Below, one piece after another: positions 16,228-26,671 of a stretch of 64,000 bases of DNA; within the stretch, counting starts at the first letter, position 1; each line of letters opens with the position of its first letter. Below the pieces are notes generated by a model. That model did no database searches. It was given only the letters and a program-made list of their open reading frames with translations, and was not told where the DNA came from. The position numbers and the translations under genes were made by a program. The stretch comes from Prescottella agglutinans (GTDB taxonomy: Bacteria; Actinomycetota; Actinomycetes; Mycobacteriales; Mycobacteriaceae): contig NZ_RKLP01000002.1 in assembly GCF_004011865.1 (NCBI RefSeq), forward strand, positions 533,814 through 597,813. The letters are read 5' to 3'.

Positions 16228-17394
16228 TCAGGACCGGAGCCACGAGTCCGGCCCGAAGACCTCGTAGTGGATCCGGGAGTCGTCGACGCCGGCCACGGTG
16301 AGCAGTTTGTGGGTCGCCGCCACGAAGTCGACCGAGCCGCAGATGAGAGCGTGGTCGTTGTCCTCGAAAGTGCGCTCCTCGACTGCCTGGGGGAACGTCT
16401 CGTCGGGCTGCGTGTAGCAGAAGACGTGCTCGCCGCCCAGCTTGTCGACCAGATCAGCGGTCGCGTCGGCGAAGGCGTGCGATGCACCGTCCGGATCGGC
16501 GTGGATCACGACGACGGGGTTCTTCCGCCCCTGGGCGACCATGCCCCGGAGAATCCCGACGAACGGGGCGTTGCCGATGCCCTTGGACAGGAGGTACACG
16601 CGGCCGTCGCCCTCGGGGAGGCCGACGTCGCCGAAGGGGGGCGAGGCGACGACCGTCGATCCGGCCGTGACGTGGTCGTGGATGAAGTTGGACACCTCGC
16701 CGAGCGGATCGCTCTTGTCCCGCTTGACCGCCACCTCGATCCGGCCGTCGCCGAAGTCGACGATGGAGTACTGGCGGAGCTGACGGGCGCCGTCGGGGAG
16801 CGCGACCCCGATCGACAGGTACTGACCGGGAACGGGATCCTGGAACCCGCTGGCATCCAGGACGAGGGAGATCACGTCCTCGGTGCGCCGGACGACGTCC
16901 AGGACCTGGACCTCGCGGAGCACGGTGTCGGGGTCCACGTCGGCGGCCTTGTACAGCTGCTTCTCCGCGTCGATGAGCGCATTGGCCAGCAGCCAGTACA
17001 CGGCGTCCCACGCCTCGGCGACCTCGGGGGTCACCGCCTCGCCGAGAACCTCGACGATGGCCTCGAACAGGAACTGGTGCACCACGTCGTACTGGGCTTC
17101 GCTGACGCCGAGCGATGCGTGCTTGTGCGCGATCCGGCCGATCGTCGTACGAGGATCCTCGTCGGTGTCCGAGATCAGGAGCGTCGCGAAGTTCGCGATG
17201 GAACCGGCCAGCGCCTTCTGCTGTTCGCCCCGAGCCTGGTTGCTCCTGTTGAACACGTCGCGCTCGAGCACCGGTGCCGCGTCGAAGAGCTTGGTGTAGA
17301 ACAGCCCGGTGATGGCGCCGATGTTCTCGCCCACCACGGGCAGGGTCGCCCGAATCACCTCGGCATGCTTGTCAGACAACAGTTGCGCTGTAAT
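16228..17394 (-). CDS. Flavohemoglobin-type nitric oxide dioxygenase (Hmp-like), copy 2, ATT start
   Basis: A 388-residue flavohemoglobin. The globin domain has B10 Tyr near 33, E7 Gln near 58 and proximal His near 92 (IAHKHASLG). The FAD domain has the canonical RQYSIVDF; the NAD domain has SKGIGNAPFVGIL; the C-terminus is YEVFGPDSWLRS. No ATG or GTG in frame fits: alignment with copy 1 places the N-terminus at TAQLLSDKHAEVIRATLPVV, directly after an ATT codon at 17394-17392. That ATT has GGGGAGAG seven bases upstream, so ATT is the likely start; TTG at 17379 is a poorer alternative. A strong terminator follows the gene. Confidence 0.9.
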   Translation of the reverse strand: MTAQLLSDKHAEVIRATLPVVGENIGAITGLFYTKLFDAAPVLERDVFNRSNQARGEQQKALAGSIANFATLLISDTDEDPRTTIGRIAHKHASLGVSEAQYDVVHQFLFEAIVEVLGEAVTPEVAEAWDAVYWLLANALIDAEKQLYKAADVDPDTVLREVQVLDVVRRTEDVISLVLDASGFQDPVPGQYLSIGVALPDGARQLRQYSIVDFGDGRIEVAVKRDKSDPLGEVSNFIHDHVTAGSTVVASPPFGDVGLPEGDGRVYLLSKGIGNAPFVGILRGMVAQGRKNPVVVIHADPDGASHAFADATADLVDKLGGEHVFCYTQPDETFPQAVEERTFEDNDHALICGSVDFVAATHKLLTVAGVDDSRIHYEVFGPDSWLRS

Positions 17395-17539
17395 GGCTCT
17401 CTCCCCTTCATCCCGACCGGAAACCCATTGGTCCGTCGTGTCTGCCGGACGGACTCTACAGACAGTGATCAACGAATTTGTCGGGAATGCGCAACCTGGC
17501 CCGGACCGACCGCCACCGCGGTTCCCGGGTACCGCGTCT

Positions 17540-20023
<2,484 letters not shown>

Positions 20024-20029
20024 GAAGGA

Positions 20030-20035
20030 AGGCTA
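20030..20035 (-). promoter_or_regulatory. -10 element of a leaderless ctpE promoter
   Basis: TAGCCT on the minus strand ends 6 bases before the ctpE ATG at 20023; no Shine-Dalgarno sequence precedes that start. Confidence 0.45.
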
Positions 20036-20100
20036 TTCCAACGCGCCGCCGCGGACTCGGATGGACCACGGTGCGGCGACGGCGGGGGCATGCTGTTGAC

Positions 20101-22476
20101 ATGACCACGCGAGCCCGAGTGTCCCTCACATCCGGCGCCGACTTCTGGCACACGCAGGCCCCACAGGGCACCGGTCTGCCCGCCATCACACTCACCGACG
20201 GTCCACACGGTGTCCGTAAACAGCGGACCGAGTCCGGGTACTCCCCCGAGTCGGTGCCGGCGACGTGCTTCCCGACCGCGTCCGCGCTCGCCGCGACGTG
20301 GGACGTCGAACTGCTCGAGGAGGTGGGCCTCGCGCTCGGCACCGAGGCGCGCACCGAGGGGGTGAGCGTGCTGCTGGGTCCGGGCGCGAACATCAAGCGC
20401 AGCGCCCTGTGCGGACGCAACTTCGAGTACTTCTCCGAGGACCCGTTCCTCTCGTCCCGGATGGCGGCGGCCTGGATCCGCGGCGTGCAGTCCACCGGGG
20501 TCGGCGCGTCGCTCAAACACTTCGCCGTCAACAACCAGGAGTTCCGGCGCTACAGCATCGACGCGCTCGTCGACGCCCGCGCGCTGCGCGAGATCTACCT
20601 CGCGAGCTTCGAGCACGCCGTGGTCGACGCGAGACCCGCGACGGTGATGGCCGCGTACAACCGGGTGAACGGCACCCACTGTGCCGAGAATCACGAGTTG
20701 CTCACCCGGATCCTGCGCGACGAGTGGGGGTTCGACGGCCTCGTGGTCTCCGACTGGGGCGCGGTCACGCGGCGGTCGGCGTGCCTGGCGGCCGGACTGG
20801 ATCTGGAGATGCCCGGCTACGCCGGCCGCGGCGACGACGCGGTGCTCGCCGCGGTGGCGTCCGGTGAACTCGGCGCCGACGCGGTCGAGCGCGCCGCCGA
20901 CGCGGTGACCCGCCTGATCGAGCGGACCGCGGGCGCGCGCGCCGCCGCGCGGGGGTACGACGAGGCCGCGCACCACACCCTCGCCCGCCGCGCCGCCGAG
21001 GCCGGCACGGTGCTGCTGAAGAACGACGGCGCCGTCCTGCCGCTCGAGCCGTCGGCCCGCGTCGCGGTGATCGGCGAGTTCGCGAAGCAGCCGCGATATC
21101 AGGGGGCCGGCAGTTCCGGGATCAACCCGCACCGCCTCGACGACGCGTGGACCGACCTGGCCGCGCGGATCGGCGCGGACCGGCTCACGTACGCACCCGG
21201 CTACCGGCGCGGGTCCGGGCGGACCGATGCCGCGCTGCTCGACGAGGCCCGGGACGCCGCCCGGGACGCGGACGTCGCGGTCGTGTTCGCGGGCCTGCCG
21301 GACAGCTACGAGACCGAGGGCGTCGACCGCGCGAACCTCGACCTGCCCGACGGCCACGACGCCCTGATCGCCGCGGTGGCCGAGGTGTGTCCCCGGGTCG
21401 TCGTGGTGCTCGCCGGCGGCGCGCCGGTGACGATGCCGTGGCACGACGATGCCTCCGCGATCGTCGAGTGCTATCTCGGCGGGCAGGCTGCGGGCAGCGC
21501 GATCTCCCGCATCCTCACCGGTGACGCGGAACCGGGCGGCCGACTCGCGGAGACCTTCCCGCTGCGCACCACCGACAACCCGGTGCACGTGTGGCCGGCG
21601 GGACCGGCGCTGCTCGAGTACCGCGAGAGCATCTACGTCGGGTACCGGTACTACGACGCCGCCGGGCTGGACGTGCGTTACCCGTTCGGCCACGGGCTGG
21701 GCTACACCACCTTCGCGTGGTCCGAACTCGAGATCGCCGAGGTCGAGAACGACGACGCGTCCGAGCAGCGGTTCGACGTGTCCGTGCGGATCACCAACAC
21801 CGGCGACCGCCCGGGCAGCGAGGTCGTACAGGTGTACGTGCGCGACATCGAATCCGCCGTGTTCCGCCCCGAGCAGGAACTCGCCGGCTTCGCGAAGGTG
21901 TTCCTGATGGCGGGCGAGTCGCGCCGCGTCACCGTGCAGGTGGATCGCCGCGCGTTCTCGTTCTGGGACACCACGATCGACGACTGGTCGATCGAGTCGG
22001 GCGACTTCGAGATCCGGGTCGGCGCATCCTCGCGCGACGTTCGCGCATCCGCGACCGTGCGGCTCGAGTCCGACCGGAGCGGTTTCGACCCCGGACCCGC
22101 CGCGTACCACGACTCACCGGTGTTCGAGCGGGACGCCTTCGCGGCGCTGTACGGTCGGCCGCTGCCGGACAACGTCGTCGACGCGCCCGGCCACTACACC
22201 GTGGACACCCCCATCTCCGACATCCGGCACCCCGCCGCGACGCTGCTGACGGCGGTCATGCGGCGCAAGGCCGCGGCGATGGCACCGACGCTGGACGAGG
22301 ACGATCCGTTGACGCTGCTGTTCGAACGGTCGCTGCAGGAGCTGCCGCCGAGGATGATGCCGATGCTCACCCGGGGCGGCGTCACACCCGACGCAGTGCA
22401 GGCATTCGTGGACATCTGCAACGGTCACGGTGTACGCGGTGTCCGGGCGCTCGTCGCATCGCTGCGGCACCGGTGA
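20101..22476 (+). CDS. Glycoside hydrolase family 3 beta-glucosidase-type enzyme
   Basis: A 791-residue GH3 enzyme that would remove terminal beta-linked sugars by a retaining mechanism. The N-terminal barrel begins LPAITLTDGPHGVRKQ; the nucleophile is Asp218 in VVSDWGAV. The alpha/beta sandwich (~300-560) and a C-terminal fibronectin III-like domain (RPGSEVVQVYVRD) follow in the usual order, with an extra ~100-residue C-terminal helical segment. There is no signal peptide, so it acts on imported oligosaccharides or glycosides. The ATG at 20101 is the sensible start. Its promoter faces away from divergent ctpE. Confidence 0.93.
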   Translation: MTTRARVSLTSGADFWHTQAPQGTGLPAITLTDGPHGVRKQRTESGYSPESVPATCFPTASALAATWDVELLEEVGLALGTEARTEGVSVLLGPGANIKRSALCGRNFEYFSEDPFLSSRMAAAWIRGVQSTGVGASLKHFAVNNQEFRRYSIDALVDARALREIYLASFEHAVVDARPATVMAAYNRVNGTHCAENHELLTRILRDEWGFDGLVVSDWGAVTRRSACLAAGLDLEMPGYAGRGDDAVLAAVASGELGADAVERAADAVTRLIERTAGARAAARGYDEAAHHTLARRAAEAGTVLLKNDGAVLPLEPSARVAVIGEFAKQPRYQGAGSSGINPHRLDDAWTDLAARIGADRLTYAPGYRRGSGRTDAALLDEARDAARDADVAVVFAGLPDSYETEGVDRANLDLPDGHDALIAAVAEVCPRVVVVLAGGAPVTMPWHDDASAIVECYLGGQAAGSAISRILTGDAEPGGRLAETFPLRTTDNPVHVWPAGPALLEYRESIYVGYRYYDAAGLDVRYPFGHGLGYTTFAWSELEIAEVENDDASEQRFDVSVRITNTGDRPGSEVVQVYVRDIESAVFRPEQELAGFAKVFLMAGESRRVTVQVDRRAFSFWDTTIDDWSIESGDFEIRVGASSRDVRASATVRLESDRSGFDPGPAAYHDSPVFERDAFAALYGRPLPDNVVDAPGHYTVDTPISDIRHPAATLLTAVMRRKAAAMAPTLDEDDPLTLLFERSLQELPPRMMPMLTRGGVTPDAVQAFVDICNGHGVRGVRALVASLRHR

Positions 22477-22504
22477 GTTCGGCTGCGCGACAGCCGGTGA
22501 CAGC

Positions 22505-23602
22505 TCAGCCGAGGTCCTCCCACCAGACCTTCTGGTCGGGTGGACGGAGCGCGTCGACCCGCTGACCGACCATCGGCACCGACATGGCGACACCCGCGGT
22601 CGCCGCCGCGTCGCAGAGCCTCGCGATCGGCTCGCCCCACGGGTGGAACGCGAGGTTGAACGTGGCCCAGTGGATCGGGATCAGCAGCGAACCGCCCACG
22701 TCCAGGTGGGTGCGCACCGCCTCCTCCGGGTTCATGTGGATGTCGGGCCAGCGCTCGTCGTAGGCACCGACCGGGAGCAGGGTGACGTCGAACGGTCCGT
22801 ACCGGCGACCGAGGTCGGCGAACCGCGGCGTGTACCCGGAGTCGCCGCCGAAGAACACCTTCCGTCGCGGCCCGGCGATCACCCACGACGCCCACAGCGT
22901 GGTGTCGCGGGCGAGGCCGCGCCCCGAGAAGTGGCGGGCCTCCGTGCACGTCAAGGTCAGCCCCGCGACGTCCGCGCTCTCGTCCCAGTCGAGTTCGACG
23001 ATGCGGCCGTCCGGAACGCTCCACCGTCGCAGGTGCGCTCCCACCCCGATGGGCACCACGAAGACGGTGTCCTGGGTTCGGGCGAGGGTGGTGATGGTCG
23101 CCTGGTCGAGGTGGTCGTAGTGGTCGTGCGAGACGACGACGGCGTCGACGGTGGGCAGGTCACCCAGCGCCATCGGCACCGGGTGCATGCGCGCCGGACC
23201 CACCACGGCGGACGGCGAAACCCGTTCACTCCATACCGGATCCGTCAGCACACGCCGGCCGTCGATCTCGACCAGCACGCTCGAGTGACCGAACCACGTG
23301 ACGGCCAATTCGCCCGCCGCGGCCGGCGCCAGCGGCGTCGCGAGCGGAATCGCGCGGCGCGGCCTACCCACGGCGCCGCGGGTGAGGAAGGCCTTCGCGA
23401 GCCCGGACTGCGAACCGGACGGCAGCGACGAACTCGGGTCCGAGTTGTGGAATCGGTTGCCGCGGTACCGCGGCGACCCCGCCGCGTACGGTTCGATCGC
23501 CGCCCGGGAAGCACCGAGCGCGGGCACGGTCCCCCACGCGGCGCGAGCCACCCACCCTGCACCTGCCGCCGCAGCCGCGACGAGCACACCCCTGCCGATC
23601 AT
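22505..23602 (-). CDS. Metallo-beta-lactamase-fold hydrolase (Rv0906/NAPE-PLD-like)
   Basis: A 365-residue metal-dependent hydrolase. Residues 1-25 look like a signal or membrane anchor. The metal-binding motif is SHDHYDHLD (His159, Asp160, His161, Asp163, His164), with further ligands at FGGDSGY and PIHWATF. This arrangement resembles the NAPE-PLD/UlaG-like branch and M. tuberculosis Rv0906, which is next to echA6 there as it is here. It probably acts on a phosphodiester or lipid outside the membrane, but the substrate is unknown. It starts 15 bases after the EchA6 gene and shares its transcript. Confidence 0.88.
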   Translation of the reverse strand: MIGRGVLVAAAAAGAGWVARAAWGTVPALGASRAAIEPYAAGSPRYRGNRFHNSDPSSSLPSGSQSGLAKAFLTRGAVGRPRRAIPLATPLAPAAAGELAVTWFGHSSVLVEIDGRRVLTDPVWSERVSPSAVVGPARMHPVPMALGDLPTVDAVVVSHDHYDHLDQATITTLARTQDTVFVVPIGVGAHLRRWSVPDGRIVELDWDESADVAGLTLTCTEARHFSGRGLARDTTLWASWVIAGPRRKVFFGGDSGYTPRFADLGRRYGPFDVTLLPVGAYDERWPDIHMNPEEAVRTHLDVGGSLLIPIHWATFNLAFHPWGEPIARLCDAAATAGVAMSVPMVGQRVDALRPPDQKVWWEDLG

Positions 23603-23617
23603 CGTCGTCCCGCTCCC

Positions 23618-24349
23618 CTACCTGCCCCGGAAATCCGGTGCGCGCTTCTCGAGGCGCGCGGCCCGCGCCTCCTGCGCGTCCTCGCTCCCCCACGCCGCGT
23701 ACAGCGCGGCCAGTTGCTCCTCGGTCTGCGGTTCCCGGGTGCCGTCGTCGTTGAACACCAGCTTGAGGTGCCGCAGCGACAGGGGCGCGAGTTCCGCGAT
23801 GGTCCGCGCCCACTCCTGCGCGGTGACGAGGTCGCCGATCTTGTTGGCCAGACCGCGCGCGAACGCCTCGTCCGCCGAGAGCATCTCGGCTCCGAGCAGC
23901 ATCGTCCGGGCGGGCCCGCCGCCGACGAGGGACACCAGTCGCCGCACCGTCCACTTGTCCACGGAGATGCCGAGTTTCGCAGCGGGGATCCCGAACCGGG
24001 CCTCGGGCGCGACCACCCGCAGGTCCGACGCGAGCGCGAGTTGCGTACCGGCGCCGACCGCGGGCCCGTTGATCGCGGCGATCACCGGAACCGGGATCGA
24101 GTCGATGGTGTGCAGCATGTCGAGCAGGTGGTCGGTGAACCCCTCGGCGTAGACGTCGCCGGACAGGTCCGCACCGGCGCAGAACGCGGTGCCCTGACCG
24201 GTGAGCACGACGACCCGCGCCTCCTCCACGACGGCCTTCTCGAGGGCCTCCCGCAGGGCGATGCACAGCTCGGTGTTGAGGGCGTTGCGCCGTTCCGGCC
24301 GCTGCAACTCGAGGGTGACCACGTGGCCGTCACGGCTGGTCCCGATCAT
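23618..24349 (-). CDS. echA6: Enoyl-CoA hydratase-fold protein, EchA6-like
   Basis: A 243-residue crotonase-fold protein. LELQRPERRNALNTEL, TGQGTAFCAGADLSGD (~51-65) and the C-terminal AARLEKRAPDFRGR closely match M. tuberculosis EchA6 as I remember it. EchA6 lacks normal hydratase activity and is described as delivering acyl-CoA to the FAS-II/mycolate pathway. The usual catalytic Glu positions are not evident: the second catalytic loop reads SVDKWTVRRL, consistent with a non-hydratase role. The ATG at 24349 agrees with the family N-terminus. It is followed at 15 bases by the Rv0906-like gene, matching the mycobacterial order. Confidence 0.85.
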   Translation of the reverse strand: MIGTSRDGHVVTLELQRPERRNALNTELCIALREALEKAVVEEARVVVLTGQGTAFCAGADLSGDVYAEGFTDHLLDMLHTIDSIPVPVIAAINGPAVGAGTQLALASDLRVVAPEARFGIPAAKLGISVDKWTVRRLVSLVGGGPARTMLLGAEMLSADEAFARGLANKIGDLVTAQEWARTIAELAPLSLRHLKLVFNDDGTREPQTEEQLAALYAAWGSEDAQEARAARLEKRAPDFRGR

Positions 24350-24522
24350 CTGGCTTTCACTCGCTTTCTCGGTGCGAGGCGCCGTCCCCTGTGGACGGTC
24401 CCCGGCGGGTGCGATCCGAACAGTACCTGTAACGCGGCATCCACAATCATGTCGAGCACCCCGGAACAACGGAGCCGTCACGAGCGTTGCGCCGAATTCA
24501 GGCTATGACAGAACGGAGCGGG

Positions 24523-25593
24523 ATGGACACCGAGCTCGAGGCGGTCGTGATCGGAGCCGGCCAGGCCGGCCTGTCGACCGCCTATCACCTGCGCCGATCC
24601 GGGCTTGCTCCGGAGCGCGACTTCGTGGTCCTCGATCACGCGCCCGGTCCCGGCGGCGCGTGGCAGTTCCGCTGGCCGTCGCTGACGCTCCGGACCGTCA
24701 ACGGCGTGCACGACCTGCCCGGCATGGCGTTCGCGGAGACCCTCGGACCGGACACCGACACCGTGCAGGCCGCCGACGCCGTCCCCCACTACTACGGTCT
24801 CTACGAGAAGCGGTTCGAACTGCCGGTGCACCGGCCCGTGCATGCGACCGTCGTGTGCGACCGTGGCGAGCGACTGGCGGTCGAGACCCCGGAGGGGACG
24901 TACCTGACCCGCGGGCTGGTCAACGCGACGGGAACCTGGGAGCGACCGTTCGTCCCGTCGGTGCCGGGCGCGGAGCGGTTCGAGGGCCGGCAACTACACA
25001 CCCGCGACTACCGCTCGGCCCGCGAGTTCGAGGGTGAGCACGTGATCGTGGTCGGTGGCGGGATCTCCGCGGTCCAACTGCTCGACGAGATCTCGTGCGT
25101 CACGAGCACGACGTGGGTGACCCGCCGCGAACCACAGTTCCGCGAGGAGCCGTTCACCCCCGAGATCGGCAGTGCCGCAGTCGCGCTCGTCGAGGATCGG
25201 GTGCGTCGCGGGCTTCCGCCGGGGTCGGTGGTCTCGGTGACGGGGCTGCCCGTCACCCCGGCGATCCGGGCGGCCCGCGACCGCGGCGTGCTGCACCGGC
25301 TGCCGATGTTCTCCAAGATCACCGAGACCGGCGTCCGATGGGCCGACGGATCGGAGCAGCACGCCGACGTCATCCTGTGGTGCACGGGATTTCGCTCGTC
25401 ACTCGACCACCTGGCCCCGTTGCGCCTACGCGGTCCCGGCGGCGGCATCACCATGACCGGCCGGCTCGCGACGCAGGTGGCGGCCGACCCGCGGATCCAC
25501 CTGGTGGGTTACGGGCCGTCGGCGTCGACGATCGGCGCCAACCGCGCCGGCCGCGCCGCGGCCCGGGAACTGACCCGATTCCTCGCGCGGTGA
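24523..25593 (+). CDS. Flavin-containing monooxygenase-like FAD/NAD(P) oxidoreductase
   Basis: A 356-residue two-dinucleotide-fold oxidoreductase. The FAD-binding GAGQAGLSTAYHL lies at residues ~11-23, the NAD(P)-binding VVGGGISAVQLLDE in the middle, and the late ATG motif CTGFRSSLDHL near the C-terminus. The family oxidises nitrogen, sulfur or carbonyl compounds; the substrate is not predictable. The ATG at 24523 is preferred because GGAG lies about five bases upstream; an ATG at 24505 has no ribosome site. It is divergent from echA6. Confidence 0.87.
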   Translation: MDTELEAVVIGAGQAGLSTAYHLRRSGLAPERDFVVLDHAPGPGGAWQFRWPSLTLRTVNGVHDLPGMAFAETLGPDTDTVQAADAVPHYYGLYEKRFELPVHRPVHATVVCDRGERLAVETPEGTYLTRGLVNATGTWERPFVPSVPGAERFEGRQLHTRDYRSAREFEGEHVIVVGGGISAVQLLDEISCVTSTTWVTRREPQFREEPFTPEIGSAAVALVEDRVRRGLPPGSVVSVTGLPVTPAIRAARDRGVLHRLPMFSKITETGVRWADGSEQHADVILWCTGFRSSLDHLAPLRLRGPGGGITMTGRLATQVAADPRIHLVGYGPSASTIGANRAGRAAARELTRFLAR

Positions 25594-25606
25594 GCCGGCG
25601 GGCCGG

Positions 25607-25855
25607 TCACCGGACCACTGCGCCGCCCCGGTACTCGCGGCCGCCCCACACCCCGGACTGCCGGGTTCCGGCCGCGTACGCGGCACACCCGGCCCGGATG
25701 GGGCATCGTGCGCACACCGCGGCGGCGTAGTCGTACGACTCGCTCGGATCCGGGAACCACCGATCCGGGTGGGCATCTCCTCGGCACGCCGCCTCCTCCC
25801 ATCGCGTCGGATCGGCGGCGGTGAGGAAGCCTGCAAGGGTCGGCACTGCGGTCAC
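25607..25855 (-). CDS. WhiB-family iron-sulfur transcription regulator
   Basis: An 82-residue Wbl protein. Four cysteines at 24, 48, 51 and 57 (ACRGD and CARCPIRAGC) would bind a [4Fe-4S] cluster. GVWGG at 68-72 is the sigma-interacting turn, followed by a short basic tail. Wbl proteins bind the primary sigma factor and respond to redox or NO. The GTG start overlaps the HNH gene stop (GTGA) with GGAGGAG upstream, so its translation is coupled to an endonuclease-like gene. The short tail lacks an AT-hook, so this is not WhiB7. Confidence 0.92.
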   Translation of the reverse strand: MTAVPTLAGFLTAADPTRWEEAACRGDAHPDRWFPDPSESYDYAAAVCARCPIRAGCAAYAAGTRQSGVWGGREYRGGAVVR

Positions 25856-26427
25856 GGGGATCTCCTCCCTTCGAGGACGGGATGGTCGGGCAGAGCAGCG
25901 AGGTCACGCCAGATCCGGCGCTGCCGTTTGATGTCGTCGCGAGGTGCGCGCGGCACCCACAGCAGCGGCATGCCGGCCTCCTCCGGGGTCCGGTCCGCCT
26001 TGCGCTGGTTGCAGCTCGCGCACGCCGCGACCAGGTTGCCGTAAGTGTCTGCGCCGCCGCGACTTCGGGGTTGCACGTGATCGACGGTCCGGGCACCGGG
26101 CGTGCCACAGTAGGCACACCGGTGACGGTCCCGCTGCAGCACCGTCGCGAAGCACGCGCGGGTGTCGTCGTCGACCACCGGCCGTGGCGGCGTGTGCACG
26201 TACTCGACCAGTCGGACGGTCTCCGGCAGCGCGACAGCGCAGCGCTGGGACCGCACGACGAAACGCGGGGTGTGTTCGACGACGGTGACGGCGACGTTCT
26301 CGACGACGAGCACCACCGCTCGGGCGGCCGGGACGACGTCGAATTCGTCGAACGTCGAGTTCAGCACGCGCACCCGGCTGTTCATCCAGGTGCGGGGCGT
26401 GATCGCGGTGCGGGCACGGCTGGGCAT
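25852..26427 (-). CDS. HNH endonuclease domain protein
   Basis: A 191-residue HNH nuclease-like protein. The N-terminal ~100 residues form a beta-rich region (RVRVLNSTFDEFDVV). The C-terminal HNH domain shows CAYCG, TVDHVQPRSRGG, NLVAACASCNQRKADRTPEEAGM: two Cys-x-x-Cys pairs around the DH and N residues. Actinobacterial proteins of this size are mostly chromosomal, without a known target. It is translationally coupled to the WhiB gene, an unusual pairing. The ATG at 26427 is used; ATG at 26385 is an alternative. Confidence 0.88.
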   Translation of the reverse strand: MPSRARTAITPRTWMNSRVRVLNSTFDEFDVVPAARAVVLVVENVAVTVVEHTPRFVVRSQRCAVALPETVRLVEYVHTPPRPVVDDDTRACFATVLQRDRHRCAYCGTPGARTVDHVQPRSRGGADTYGNLVAACASCNQRKADRTPEEAGMPLLWVPRAPRDDIKRQRRIWRDLAALPDHPVLEGRRSP

Positions 26428-26502
26428 GACAACGAGGCCTCGATTCGAGGGGACGGTGGTGGAAGGGGTGCGCGGACGGCGGACGACGCGGACAGGCGCG
26501 CG

Positions 26503-26562
26503 TCAGTGAATGCAGCGGGACGACTGCATCGTCTGCGCAACAGTGAGATTCGATGCGGTCAT
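26503..26562 (-). CDS. Possible 19-residue upstream ORF (leader peptide)
   Basis: ATG at 26562 opens a 20-codon frame (MTASNLTVAQTMQSSRCIH, then stop) 75 bases before the HNH gene, preceded by GAAGGA about ten bases upstream. It lies in the only sizeable gap before the HNH/WhiB pair. Short ORFs ending near a Cys codon regulate downstream genes in some actinobacteria. Chance occurrence is quite possible. Confidence 0.25.
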   Translation of the reverse strand: MTASNLTVAQTMQSSRCIH

Positions 26563-26671
26563 CGCGGTGCCGTCCTTCCCGTCCTCGCTCGTGTCTGGTG
26601 GATCGGCTGGCCAGTCTGGCACGACGACGATCCGAGCGACAGCGATTATTCGCGGCGGGGGTGTCCCAGGG

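Noticed and set aside
24481..24523. Longer starts for the flavin monooxygenase at 24487 or 24505
   Set aside because: Neither has a ribosome-binding site, while GGAG precedes ATG 24523 and the FAD motif follows at the normal distance.
25607..25855. WhiB7 identity for the Wbl protein
   Set aside because: The C-terminal AT-hook that defines WhiB7 is absent; the protein ends a few residues after the GVWGG turn.
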